64,000 nucleotides of DNA, from contig JACQDF010000158.1 of assembly GCA_016201205.1 (NCBI GenBank), forward strand, positions 1 through 64,000, written 5' to 3'. Under the pieces are notes generated by a model that was not told where the DNA came from, did not search any database, and was given only the letters and a program-made list of their open reading frames with translations. Origin of the DNA: Acidobacteriota bacterium. Lineage in GTDB: Bacteria > Acidobacteriota > Terriglobia > Bryobacterales > Bryobacteraceae. This document shows, piece after piece, positions 1 to 9,487 of this stretch. Every line of letters starts with the position of its first letter. The first letter of the stretch is position 1. Made by a program: the position numbers and the translations under genes.

Positions 1-31
1 GCGTCCGCATGACCATCCGCCGTATATGCAC

Positions 32-60
32 TTGACGGCATAGTTATTATAGTGCATACT
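32..60 (+). promoter_or_regulatory. Candidate sigma70 promoter: TTGACG - 17 nt - CATACT
   Basis: TTGACG at 32-37 and CATACT at 55-60 with a 17-nt spacer, upstream of toxin remnant and XRE gene. Confidence 0.35.
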
Positions 61-62
61 TA

Positions 63-185
63 GCCGGAGACAAGTCGGGCGGCAGCGAAAAGCGGTTTTG
101 CCGCCAATTGATCGACAAGGCCGATGCGCGTTTTGACGCTCACCTGGCCAAGATCAAAAGGCAGAAGGAAAAGGAAAGCAAGTAA
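63..185 (+). pseudogene. C-terminal remnant of RelE/HigB (Gp49-like) toxin
   Basis: Frame 63-185 reads AGDKSGGSEKRFCRQLIDKADARFDAHLAKIKRQKEKESK*, the typical C-terminus of this toxin family; in-frame TGA at 33-35 and no N-terminal part upstream. Confidence 0.6.
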
Positions 186-190
186 CGACC

Positions 191-544
191 ATGACCAACC
201 TCGAACGGATAAGGAAGGAACTAAGCCCTGCCCGTCGCAAGAAGGTTGCGGCCCGCGCGGCCCAGCTCATCGCCGAGGAAATGACCCTGCAGGAGCTTCG
301 CCGCGCCCGCAAGCTCACGCAGGTCCGCATGGCCAAGGAACTCGGCATCGGGCAGGACGGCGTTTCCAAGCTCGAAAAACGCGCCGACTTGATGATTTCG
401 ACGCTGCGGAAGACGGTTGAAGCGATGGGCGGAAGCTTGTCTCTGGTGGCTGAATTCCCTGACCGCGAACCTGTTGTCCTCTCCGGCATTGCCGAAGACG
501 AACCAGCCCCCAGGCCCAACGGCCGGAAGCACGTTCACGCATAG
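191..544 (+). CDS. XRE-family HTH antitoxin/transcriptional regulator (HigA-like)
   Basis: LQELRRARKLTQVRMAKELGIGQDGVSKLEKRADLMISTLRKTVEAMGG, classic HTH_3; directly downstream of toxin remnant. Confidence 0.85.
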   Translation: MTNLERIRKELSPARRKKVAARAAQLIAEEMTLQELRRARKLTQVRMAKELGIGQDGVSKLEKRADLMISTLRKTVEAMGGSLSLVAEFPDREPVVLSGIAEDEPAPRPNGRKHVHA

Positions 545-612
545 TTCTGCACTGTTTCTGCACTGAATGCGGCTGGCGTTGCCGGCCCCGTTGGCGGTAG
601 AATCCTTCCCAT

Positions 613-861
613 ATGCCGTCCCCAGAAGAACTCGTGGCTGAAATCGAAAGGCTGAAAGCCGAAAACGAGGCGCTGAAGAGGCCCGTGCGCGGCGCCATCT
701 CTTTCCGGGTAAGCGACAAGGGCGCCGTCTCCGTCTACGGTCTCGGCCGATTCCCGGTCACTCTGTACAAAGAGCAGTGGGAAAGACTGCTGAACCACAT
801 CGAAGAGCTGCGGAAATTCATCCAGGAAAACGACGCCAGGCTGAAGAGGAAGGAGGCGTAG
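613..861 (+). CDS. Small hypothetical protein with N-terminal coiled coil
   Basis: 82-aa ORF, LVAEIERLKAENEALK heptads. Confidence 0.55.
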   Translation: MPSPEELVAEIERLKAENEALKRPVRGAISFRVSDKGAVSVYGLGRFPVTLYKEQWERLLNHIEELRKFIQENDARLKRKEA

Positions 862-865
862 CCGC

Positions 866-1756
866 CTACCGCGGGGCGATCCTGGCGTTCGTCGGAGCGC
901 AATTGCCCTTGCCGTCGTCGAACCAGTCACGCAGCATGGTCACCACGCCGGGCTTGCCTGGCCCTATATAGCGCGCGCGCCGTGTTTTGTACTCCGCCAG
1001 AATCGCCGCCGCCTGCCGGAGAATGGCCCGGTCGGCCTCATTCTCCCGGTGCCCCTTCGCCACGTTATAGCTGTACCCCGTCCTGGACCGCGGATCGAAC
1101 ACCGGCACCTGGATTAGCGGGCCGCGCAGGCCGGCCGATTCATCGCGCCGGCGCGTGGTGAGCACCGAGGTCACGAACGCCTCGACCGCGTGCTCCGGAT
1201 ATCCGAACAGGAAGCCCGCCATGCGCCAGTCGCTGGCGGCCTGCTCATCGACGCCGGAGGAGAACACCGTCACCGTGGCGAACACCGCCGCCGGCGGCGT
1301 CAAAGGCGTGATTCCGCTCTTTGCATACAGCGCGGCATGGCGGCGGATGACCGCCCGCATCCGCGAAACATGCACCACGTATGGATGCGCCAGCGGCGTC
1401 ACCCGCAACATGCCCTTGATCTCCTGCCGGAACGCGGGCGCCACGTCCGCATGGATTTCCTCAGCGCAGCGCCAGGTGGCCAGAATCCGTTGCGTCTGCT
1501 CGATGCGCGCCGGCTCGGTCACTGCAATCTGCTTCAGCCCCTCGACTTCGGTGGGCGCCGCCGTCCACGGCTTGAGCCCTCCGATGATCGTGTAGAGGAA
1601 TTCGTGATCGAGCGCATCCAGCAGAATGGCATCCGACCTGGCGCGCAGATCAGGGGGCAACCGCTCGAGCGGAAAACACTCGTTGCGGGGAACACCCGCT
1701 GCCCATCCGGTCTGCAACCAGAGCAGACAGCCGAGCGCCACTCTTCGATCAAGCAT
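866..1756 (-). CDS. Hypothetical secreted protein
   Basis: 296-aa ORF with N-terminal hydrophobic signal-like segment; no family recognised. Confidence 0.55.
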   Translation of the reverse strand: MLDRRVALGCLLWLQTGWAAGVPRNECFPLERLPPDLRARSDAILLDALDHEFLYTIIGGLKPWTAAPTEVEGLKQIAVTEPARIEQTQRILATWRCAEEIHADVAPAFRQEIKGMLRVTPLAHPYVVHVSRMRAVIRRHAALYAKSGITPLTPPAAVFATVTVFSSGVDEQAASDWRMAGFLFGYPEHAVEAFVTSVLTTRRRDESAGLRGPLIQVPVFDPRSRTGYSYNVAKGHRENEADRAILRQAAAILAEYKTRRARYIGPGKPGVVTMLRDWFDDGKGNCAPTNARIAPR

Positions 1757-1953
1757 GCAAAGTCAGGCCCGGATCTTCCACCACCAACTGCATCCCTACA
1801 GTATACGCTGCGCGAAAAAACGATCAATACAATCCCGCCCAACCGCCCAACCGGCCCAACCGGGCTCGAGCACTTTGCTGACGGGCCACTCGATCTTCTC
1901 GATCCGCGGCTGCTCAGCCAACGCCGCCAGACACATCGCCAGCCAGAGCATTC

Positions 1954-2559
1954 TCACCTCTTGTGCAGGATCAGCGCGATTTCGCGTCCGAGCCCGCGAG
2001 CATACGCCAGCTCGATCCACAAACACGCCAGCGGTTCGAGCAATCGAGCATTCCGGAGCGGTCCCGCGTCCACCGGATCGAAGCCCAGGTCCGCCGCCAG
2101 TTGCGCCGCCACTTGCCTGGCCTCGCCATTGTCGCCCGCGTAGAACATGGTCGCTCGAGCCGCGCCGTATTGCGGGTTGGCCATGTTGTTGTAGCCGGTG
2201 GTGTTAAAAATCTTCACCACACGGGCCTGAGGCGCCCACCGCGCCACCGTCTCGCCGCCCGAATCCGTGTGCCCTACCGTCAGCTTCAGATCCGGTCCCA
2301 GCGGATTGGTGCAATCGAGAACAATTTTGCCCGCCAGACCGCCGCACTGCCCGAGCGCCCCGTGGGCCGCGCTCCACGGTGTCGCCAGCGTCACCACCTC
2401 GGCATCCTTGGCCGCGTCCGCCAGCGGCATGGCCGGAGCGTCCAGGTCACGGTATTTGTCCGGATTGCGAACGCCGTACACCACCGCATGTCCCTTCTTC
2501 ACCCATCCGGCGCCCAGCGCTTGCCCGACATTGCCCGCACCCAACACAGCAATCCTCAT
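1954..2559 (-). CDS. NADPH-dependent F420 reductase-like / NAD(P)-binding oxidoreductase
   Basis: MRIAVLGAGNVGQALGAGWVKKGHAVVYGVRNP Rossmann motif, KIFNTTGYNNM; ATG at 2559-2557 overlaps the stop of the upstream gene (ATGA). Confidence 0.8.
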   Translation of the reverse strand: MRIAVLGAGNVGQALGAGWVKKGHAVVYGVRNPDKYRDLDAPAMPLADAAKDAEVVTLATPWSAAHGALGQCGGLAGKIVLDCTNPLGPDLKLTVGHTDSGGETVARWAPQARVVKIFNTTGYNNMANPQYGAARATMFYAGDNGEARQVAAQLAADLGFDPVDAGPLRNARLLEPLACLWIELAYARGLGREIALILHKR

Positions 2560-3038
2560 GACGGCTTCGGCCCCTCCGTGTACAAGCGCCCGATCGTCTC
2601 GGCTACGCAGGCGGGCTTCTGCTGCCCTTCGATCTCGATGGTCACCTGCCAGCGCGTTTGCCAGCCTCCCTGGATCCCGGTCACCTCGAGCAACCGGTGC
2701 CGGCTGCGGACGCGCGCTCCGCACCTCACCGGAGAGACAAAGCGGACGCGGTTCAGGCCGTAATTAATGGCCATCGCGAACTTCTGCCGGATTCCGATCA
2801 CTTCGTGCGAGAGGTGCGGGATCAGCGACAGCGTCAGAAAGCCGTGGGCGATCGTCGTTCCGAACGGCGACTCGCGCTTCGACCGTTCGACGTCCACATG
2901 GATCCACTGGTAGTCCTCGGTGGCGGCGGCAAAGGCGTCGATCCGCTGCCGGGTGATCTCCATCCAGTCGCTGACGCCCACCTCCTGGCCGGCTAAGGCG
3001 GTCAATTCGGCCATATCGGCAAATTCTCGTTTTGGCAT
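2556..3038 (-). CDS. MaoC family (hotdog) dehydratase
   Basis: FAAATEDYQWIHVDVERSKRESPFGTTIAHGFLTLSLIP motif. Confidence 0.9.
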   Translation of the reverse strand: MPKREFADMAELTALAGQEVGVSDWMEITRQRIDAFAAATEDYQWIHVDVERSKRESPFGTTIAHGFLTLSLIPHLSHEVIGIRQKFAMAINYGLNRVRFVSPVRCGARVRSRHRLLEVTGIQGGWQTRWQVTIEIEGQQKPACVAETIGRLYTEGPKPS

Positions 3039-3075
3039 TCAGACCTCACAAGGCATATAATTTGAGCCAAAGCCC

Positions 3076-5679
3076 ATGATTGCGCCACGGACCGCTTTGG
3101 CTTTCCTGTCGGCAGCCGTGTACACAGCCGCCGCCGGGCCCGGACGCCCCGTCTCCTTCGAAAAGGAGATCAGACCCATTCTAGAGGCCCGATGCCTGAA
3201 GTGTCACGGCGCGGCCATGCAGATGGCCAAGCTTGACCTCCGCACTCGAGCCTCGGCGTTGAGGGGCGGCGAAAAAGGCCCCTCGCTCAACCCAGGCAGC
3301 TCCGAGCTGAGCATGCTGTACAAGCGCGTCGCCGGCCTCGAAAAGCCTTCCATGCCAATGGATGGGAAGCTCGCGCCGGCCGAGGTCGAAGCCATCAAGC
3401 TGTGGATTGATCAGGGCGCCTCCTGGGACGGCGATATCGGCGGCGCCGTGGCCGCCAGGAACCCGCTCAAAGATATTGAAGAATCTCAGCTTGCTCCGAG
3501 CGCGGGCGACTTCTGGTCCTTCCGCAAACCCGTCCGCGCGCCCGTTCCCAAGGTTGCCGGCGCGCGCTGGGCCAAGAACCCGGTTGACGCCTTCCTCAAG
3601 AAAGAAATGGATACGCGCGGGCTGAAGCCTGCTCCACAAGCCGACCGGCGAACGCTGGCGCGCCGGGCATACCTGGACTTGACGGGCTTGCCGCCCACGC
3701 CGGCCGAGATCAAGGAATTCCTCGAGGACCAGCGGCCGGATGCCTGGCCACGGCTGATTGACAAGCTGCTGGCATCGCCCCATTACGGCGAGCGCTGGGG
3801 CCGCCACTGGCTCGACGTCGCCCGCTACGCCGATTCCAACGGCTATGAGCACGACTTCGACCGTCCCAACGCCTGGCGCTACCGGGATTACGTCATTCGG
3901 TCTTTCAACCGCGATACGCCCTACAACCGCTTCCTGATCGAACAGCTTGCCGGAGATGAAGTCGACGATGTCACTTACGAAACCCTCATCGCCACCGGCT
4001 TTCTGCGTAACTACGCCAAGGTCGGCTTCCGTGAAAAGGACAATCCGCAGTTCCGGTACGACTACCTCGACGACATGATCGCCACGCTCGGCCGCGGCGT
4101 CATGGGCCTGACCGTGCACTGCGCGCGCTGCCACAACCACAAGTTCGACCCCATCCTGCAAAGGGATTACTACCGCATGCAGGCGTCCCTGTTCAGCTAT
4201 GTCGAGGTCGACCATCCGCTGGTTCCGCGCGAACAGGCCGGCGAATACCAGCGCAAGACGGCCGATCTCGATGCCCGCATCGCTCCCTTGAGGCAGAGAA
4301 TCGCCGGGATCGAGGATCCATACAAGCTCGATCTGCTCAAGGGCAAGTACAAGAAGTATCCGGCCAACGTGCAGGAGGCGATCAACACGCCGGAAGAGAA
4401 ACGCACGCCCGGCCAGGCGCTGCTGGCCAACCAGGTGATCCGAACCACGCGCGTCTCCAGCGGCGAAGTCGCCCGCTTCCTCGAGCCGGCCGAGCGCGAC
4501 GAGATCCGGAAGCTGCATGCGGAAATCGAGCAGCTCGAAAAGCAGCGGCCGGCGCCGATCCCGGTGGCGATGGGGATCACGGATGGCGATTACCGCTTCG
4601 TGCCGGACGGTCCCGGCGATGAGCCCGCGCCGGGCAAAGGCGTCAAACAGGAAGTGACCGAGGGCTCTTACCTGCATCAGGGCCCTGAGCCCTATGCTGC
4701 GCCGCCGTCCTATTTTCTGCACGGAGGCGACATGTCCAGCCGCGGCTCGCTGATGAAGCCCGGCTTTCTCACCGTGATTACTGAAGGTTCGCCGCCGGTC
4801 GAGTTTCCGCCCTCGCACCACCGCACTTCCGGCCGCCGGCGCGCGCTGGCGGAGTGGCTCACGTCGCCGGATCAACCGCTCACCGCCCGCGTCATGGTCA
4901 ATCGCATCTGGCATCATCACTTCGGCCGCGGCCTGGCGCCGACGATCGACAACTTCGGCCGCACCGGCGACAAGCCATCGCATCCCGAGCTGCTCGACTG
5001 GCTCGCCGTCGAGTTCCGCGAGCGTGGCTGGAGCATCAAACAGATGCACCGCCTGCTGATGACTTCGCAGGCCTATCAGATGGCCTCTTCCTCCGGCGAC
5101 AAGGACAATCTGGCCACCGACCCGGAGAACGATTTCCTCTGGCGCTTCCGCCAGCAGCGGCTGGAAGCCGAAGTCGTCCGCGATTCGATCCTGGCCGTCG
5201 CCGGCTCGCTCAACACGCTGATGGAAGGCCCGCCCGTTTTCCCCGGATTGCCCGCCGAATCCCTCAAGTCGATGAAGAACGGCATCTGGCGAACACAGCC
5301 GGACGGGCCGGAAACGTGGCGGCGCAGCGTCTACGTCTACCGCAAGCGCGGCCTGCCCTTCCCGTTCTTCGAGGTCTTCGATTTACCCGACCAGACGATC
5401 ACCTGCGGCCGCCGCAATATTTCGACGGTCGCCACCCAGGCGCTGACGCTGCTGAACAACGAATTCGTGCTCGCACAATCGAAGCTGTTCGCCGACCGCG
5501 TTCGGAAGCTCGCGGCGGTTGATCCCGGCGAGCAGCTCGCGATCGCTTATCAACTCGCGCTCAGCCGCCCGCCCAGCGAGCAGGAGCGCGTCCTGGGAGT
5601 CGAGTTCCTCAACCGGAACGCCATCGAGGACTTGACCCACGTGCTCTTGAATCTCAGCGAATTTCTCTATCTGAGGTGA
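3076..5679 (+). CDS. DUF1549/DUF1553 protein with N-terminal planctomycete-type cytochrome c domain
   Basis: ILEARCLKCHG heme motif; HYGERWGRHWLDVARYADSNGYE; MVNRIWHHHFGRGL; TLLNNEFV. Confidence 0.92.
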   Translation: MIAPRTALAFLSAAVYTAAAGPGRPVSFEKEIRPILEARCLKCHGAAMQMAKLDLRTRASALRGGEKGPSLNPGSSELSMLYKRVAGLEKPSMPMDGKLAPAEVEAIKLWIDQGASWDGDIGGAVAARNPLKDIEESQLAPSAGDFWSFRKPVRAPVPKVAGARWAKNPVDAFLKKEMDTRGLKPAPQADRRTLARRAYLDLTGLPPTPAEIKEFLEDQRPDAWPRLIDKLLASPHYGERWGRHWLDVARYADSNGYEHDFDRPNAWRYRDYVIRSFNRDTPYNRFLIEQLAGDEVDDVTYETLIATGFLRNYAKVGFREKDNPQFRYDYLDDMIATLGRGVMGLTVHCARCHNHKFDPILQRDYYRMQASLFSYVEVDHPLVPREQAGEYQRKTADLDARIAPLRQRIAGIEDPYKLDLLKGKYKKYPANVQEAINTPEEKRTPGQALLANQVIRTTRVSSGEVARFLEPAERDEIRKLHAEIEQLEKQRPAPIPVAMGITDGDYRFVPDGPGDEPAPGKGVKQEVTEGSYLHQGPEPYAAPPSYFLHGGDMSSRGSLMKPGFLTVITEGSPPVEFPPSHHRTSGRRRALAEWLTSPDQPLTARVMVNRIWHHHFGRGLAPTIDNFGRTGDKPSHPELLDWLAVEFRERGWSIKQMHRLLMTSQAYQMASSSGDKDNLATDPENDFLWRFRQQRLEAEVVRDSILAVAGSLNTLMEGPPVFPGLPAESLKSMKNGIWRTQPDGPETWRRSVYVYRKRGLPFPFFEVFDLPDQTITCGRRNISTVATQALTLLNNEFVLAQSKLFADRVRKLAAVDPGEQLAIAYQLALSRPPSEQERVLGVEFLNRNAIEDLTHVLLNLSEFLYLR

Positions 5680-5685
5680 GCCGGT

Positions 5686-7125
5686 ATGCCCAAGCGCTTT
5701 GTTTCGCGACGTGATTTTCTCTTTGAAGCCGGCGGCGGCATCAGCGGGCTTGGCCTGGCATGGCTGCTGAACCAGGACAGCCTGCTGGCCGCGCCGTGCG
5801 CTGCCGGCGAAACCATCCAGACCCCGTTTGCTCCTCGCAAGCCGCACTTCAACGCGCGCGCCAAGAGCGTGATTTCGCTGTTTATGAGCGGCGGCGTCAG
5901 CCATGTCGATACGTTTGATCCCAAGGCGGCGCTGACACGATTCGCCGGCCAGCCGCTGGTTGGGAAAGGCGAGATTGTCGTGCGCCAGGGCCATCCCGGC
6001 CCGCTGATGGCGTCGCCGTTCGAATTCAAGCAATATGGCCAATCCGGGATGCCGGTATCGTCGATTTTTCCCCATGTGGCCAGCCATGTGGATGAACTGG
6101 CCTTTGTGCGCTCAGTGATCGGGCGCTCGAACGACCACGTGATGGCGCACTACGAGCTTGCCACCGGCACCGTGCGCATGGGGGCGCCGAGCGTTGGCGC
6201 CTGGGTGACGTACGGGCTCGGCTCCCAGAATCAGAACCTGCCGGCGTTTGTCGTCATTTATGATGCCCGCGGCGGTCCCTTCGGCGGCCCCGCCAACTGG
6301 ACCGCGGGCTACATGCCCGCGGTGTATCAGGGCACCATCTTCCGCGCGGCGGGTGAGCCGATCATCGACCTGACGCCGCCGGGCAGCGTCACGTCAGAGC
6401 AGCAACGCAGGCGTCTGGATCTGCTCGGCAAACTCAACGCGATGGATGAAGCGCGCAACCCGGCCAACTCCGAGCTGGCGGCGCGCATCTCCTCTTACGA
6501 GCTGGCTTACCGCATGCAGGCTTGCGCGCCCGAGGCGGTGGACATCGAGCACGAGTCCGCGGCCACAAGAAAGCTCTATGGCATGGATCACCCGGTGACG
6601 GAGCCCTTCGGCCGCCAGTGTCTGATGGCGCGCCGGCTGGTCGAGCACGGTGTGCGTTTCATTCAGCTTTATCACGGCGGGCTCGGCAATCAGAACACCG
6701 ACACCTGGGACGCCCACGAGGACATCCGCGACAATCACACCCGGCACGCAGCCGAAGTGGACCTGCCGATCTCCGGCCTGCTGACCGATCTGCGGGCGCG
6801 TGGCCTGTTCGACTCGACGCTCGTGATCTGGCAAAGTGAGTTCGGCCGCATGCCGATTTCGCAGCGCGGCGTCGGCCGCGACCACAACCCCGGCACGATG
6901 ACGATCTTCATGGCCGGCGCCGGCATCAAGGGCGGCCAGGCCATCGGCGCCAGCGACGAATTCGGCTACAAGGCGGAAGTACAGCCGGTCAGCGTGCATG
7001 ATCTGCATGCGACGATCTTGCATCTGCTCGGCATGGATCACACCAGGCTGACGTACAGCTACCAGGGCCGCCAGATGCGGCTGACGGATGTGTACGGGGC
7101 GCCGATTCCGCAGGTTGCGGGCTGA
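5686..7125 (+). CDS. DUF1501 domain protein (partner of DUF1553 protein)
   Basis: FMSGGVSHVDTFDPK, QCLMARRLVEHGVRFIQLYHGG, WQSEFGRMP. Confidence 0.92.
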   Translation: MPKRFVSRRDFLFEAGGGISGLGLAWLLNQDSLLAAPCAAGETIQTPFAPRKPHFNARAKSVISLFMSGGVSHVDTFDPKAALTRFAGQPLVGKGEIVVRQGHPGPLMASPFEFKQYGQSGMPVSSIFPHVASHVDELAFVRSVIGRSNDHVMAHYELATGTVRMGAPSVGAWVTYGLGSQNQNLPAFVVIYDARGGPFGGPANWTAGYMPAVYQGTIFRAAGEPIIDLTPPGSVTSEQQRRRLDLLGKLNAMDEARNPANSELAARISSYELAYRMQACAPEAVDIEHESAATRKLYGMDHPVTEPFGRQCLMARRLVEHGVRFIQLYHGGLGNQNTDTWDAHEDIRDNHTRHAAEVDLPISGLLTDLRARGLFDSTLVIWQSEFGRMPISQRGVGRDHNPGTMTIFMAGAGIKGGQAIGASDEFGYKAEVQPVSVHDLHATILHLLGMDHTRLTYSYQGRQMRLTDVYGAPIPQVAG

Positions 7126-7131
7126 GCAGGA

Positions 7132-7884
7132 TCAGGCCGCCAACACTACTTCTCTCCGGCACCCGCGCACATCCATCTCATACTCGATGCCCTCGATCGG
7201 CGGCCGGGTGTAGTGCCACGTCACGCCGTGGTCGGCGGCGCGCCCCATGCGCCGGAGGATCTCCCTTTCGAGAAACCCGCAGATGGAGTGCACGGTGTAG
7301 ATTTCGGTTGCCGTCGCAAGCGCCCAGCCTGCTCCCATCTCCTTGAGCCGTCCTTCCATCAGGCCCATGACGAAGCGCGCTTTCTCGATCAGCGCATGCT
7401 CGGAAGTTTCGCCGCGCCGCACGACGTCGTGCGGATCCAGCGAGCCCTCCGGCAGCTCGCCCGCTCCCGCCACCACGAACGTCAGCGGCGCGTCTTTCGC
7501 CTCGGCCGTATAGGAGAATCCGTATATCGAAGGCTCTGCCGGCGGGTTCACCACGGGGGCGACGTTGGTTCGCGCCACCGGATTCAGTCCATCGAGCAGG
7601 ATCTCCCATTTCTTGAGCACATCGACGTAGCCCGCGTTGAACTCGTTGAATCCGCGAAAAGTGAACGGCTTGGGCGAGCGCAGCTCGATGCCGCAAAGCG
7701 CCTGCCGCGGCCTGCCGAGCTTCTTCAGATGCGCTTCCACGGCATCAAAGCCTTGGGACAACGGCGCCGGGTGCGCAAAACGCGCATGCTCGATCTCGTA
7801 GCCCGCCTGCGCCACCGCGCCCGCTGAGTACGGTGCAATGCCTTTCACAAACGAGTAATGACCCTTGGGATTCGCGATGAGCAT
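7132..7884 (-). CDS. Hypothetical protein, possibly RidA/YjgF-like
   Basis: 250-aa ORF; weak RidA-like reading only. Confidence 0.45.
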   Translation of the reverse strand: MLIANPKGHYSFVKGIAPYSAGAVAQAGYEIEHARFAHPAPLSQGFDAVEAHLKKLGRPRQALCGIELRSPKPFTFRGFNEFNAGYVDVLKKWEILLDGLNPVARTNVAPVVNPPAEPSIYGFSYTAEAKDAPLTFVVAGAGELPEGSLDPHDVVRRGETSEHALIEKARFVMGLMEGRLKEMGAGWALATATEIYTVHSICGFLEREILRRMGRAADHGVTWHYTRPPIEGIEYEMDVRGCRREVVLAA

Positions 7885-7936
7885 TCTCGCATTTCAGCAC
7901 ACTCCGGTGCGCCGAACAGGCATACTAAGGAAGATC

Positions 7937-8383
7937 ATGGGAAGCCTGCTGAACTTCTTGGAACTGGTGGCGCTGGTGACCTGGCTGGGCGCCATTCTGT
8001 TCTTCTCTTCGGTCGCCGCGCCAACCATTTTTCGGGCGCTCGAGCCGGCCGAAGCCGGCAAAGCGGTGCGTGCGATGTTCCCGCGATATTACCTCATCGG
8101 CATCGCCTGCGGCCTCGTTTTGACTGCGGTGCAGATCGGCCGCGGCCTGCTCTGGTATTGGGGCGGAATGATCCGGCCCGCGCTGGCGCTGTTCGCATTG
8201 CTGACGCTGGTGAATCTCTATGCACGGCAGGTTCTGATGCCGGCCATCAACAGGGCCCGCGAGGCGGGGCCCTCCGACAAGGTTCGCTTCGACCGGCTGC
8301 ACCGGCGCAGCGTCGCTCTGAATATCGTGGTCTTGCTTGCCGGGCTGTTGTATCTGGTGTGGATGGCGGCGCGTGGATACTAG
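7937..8383 (+). CDS. DUF4149-like integral membrane protein
   Basis: Multiple hydrophobic helices, LVTWLGAILFFSSVAAPTIFRAL; internal ATG 7937 chosen over ORF start 7865. Confidence 0.65.
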   Translation: MGSLLNFLELVALVTWLGAILFFSSVAAPTIFRALEPAEAGKAVRAMFPRYYLIGIACGLVLTAVQIGRGLLWYWGGMIRPALALFALLTLVNLYARQVLMPAINRAREAGPSDKVRFDRLHRRSVALNIVVLLAGLLYLVWMAARGY

Positions 8384-8413
8384 GGCATGCTAGACTTTTC
8401 CTAGGATATCCCT

Positions 8414-8665
8414 ATGCCAACACTCTACGTCGAAAATGTGCCCGAGGACTTATACGAGGCAATTCGCTCCAGGGCCCGGAGCAGGCGCTCTTCGATCGCC
8501 GCCGAAGTTGTCGCCGTCCTGACGGAGGTGATTCCAACGAAGGAGGAATTGAACGAGCGTCGCAAAGGGCTGCGACAGATCCTGCGGTTACGGCAGCTCA
8601 AACCTCCGGGGCGTGGCCCATTCCCGGCTGCCGAGGAGATGGTTCGTGAGGACCGCCGGCGATGA
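8414..8665 (+). CDS. FitA-like ribbon-helix-helix antitoxin
   Basis: MPTLYVENVPEDLYEAIRSRARSRRSSIAAEVVAVL; 4-nt overlap with PIN toxin. Confidence 0.85.
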   Translation: MPTLYVENVPEDLYEAIRSRARSRRSSIAAEVVAVLTEVIPTKEELNERRKGLRQILRLRQLKPPGRGPFPAAEEMVREDRRR

Positions 8666-9093
8666 CAACCTACGTCGTGGATGCCAGCGTAGCGGCAAAG
8701 TGGTTCCTGCCACAGGAGCGGGAGCCGCTTTCCGAGGAAGCTTTCCATCTGCACGCACAATTCGCCAAAGGAATCGTCCGCTTTCTGGTTCCGGATCTGT
8801 TCTGGCCCGAAGTGGGCAATGTCCTATGGAAAGCGGCACGCACCGGGCGTATGGCGCGCGGAGCCGCGGAAGAGGCTGTCCAGGTTCTGCGGAAGCTGGC
8901 AATACGAACGATCACGTCTCGGGAAGTCCTCGAAGAGGCGTTTGCGATTGCCGTGGCCTTTGATCGTTCGCTGTACGACAGCATCTATGTGGCGGCGGCG
9001 CTCACCCACGGCGCGCTGTTAGTGACTGCGGACGAGCGTTTGGCTGGCGCGCTGGCAGCGCACCTGCCGGTAAAGTGGCTGGGGGCCGTCTAG
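8662..9093 (+). CDS. vapC: PIN-domain VapC/FitB-like toxin
   Basis: YVVDASVAAKWFLPQE, FWPEVGNVLWKAAR, DRSLYDSIYVAAAL, LLVTADERL. Confidence 0.9.
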   Translation: MTTYVVDASVAAKWFLPQEREPLSEEAFHLHAQFAKGIVRFLVPDLFWPEVGNVLWKAARTGRMARGAAEEAVQVLRKLAIRTITSREVLEEAFAIAVAFDRSLYDSIYVAAALTHGALLVTADERLAGALAAHLPVKWLGAV

Positions 9094-9155
9094 GACGGCG
9101 AGCGGTTTATCGCGGCGACGATTTGGGAGGCTCCGGCGCCGTAAGGGCTCTCTAT

Positions 9156-9392
9156 CTATGAGACCTCATTCAGGGGCGTCCATTTCCTGCTTTTCGCCGC
9201 TTGGTCAAAAAGCCGCCAGAAGCGGCGGTTGCTTGAAAGCAGGAGAGTCTCCAGATCGGTGTCTTCCTCCACGGGCAGGAGCACGGCACTGGCCTTTCCA
9301 CTCCGGGTGATCACAACAGGTCCTGTTTTTGGAAGTGATTCGATAACTCGGCTCAGGTTGTTTTTCACTTCCCGTAAACTCTCGGTCTTCAT
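9156..9392 (-). CDS. Phd/YefM-type antitoxin (no partner toxin adjacent)
   Basis: LREVKNNLSRVIESLPKTGPVVITRSGKASAVLLPVEE. Confidence 0.8.
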   Translation of the reverse strand: MKTESLREVKNNLSRVIESLPKTGPVVITRSGKASAVLLPVEEDTDLETLLLSSNRRFWRLFDQAAKSRKWTPLNEVS

Positions 9393-9487
9393 AAGACCAA
9401 CTCCTCCCCTCCGGCCAGAAGTCTGTTGCCGATCTTCTCACCAATCAAAACGACCTCCACGACATTTCCGTGCCGTAGCTCTCGGGG

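Noticed and set aside
3181-5049. 622-aa minus-strand ORF opposite the DUF1549/DUF1553 gene
   Set aside because: Arg/Ala/Gly-rich antisense translation typical of high-GC coding DNA; the plus strand encodes clear conserved motifs.
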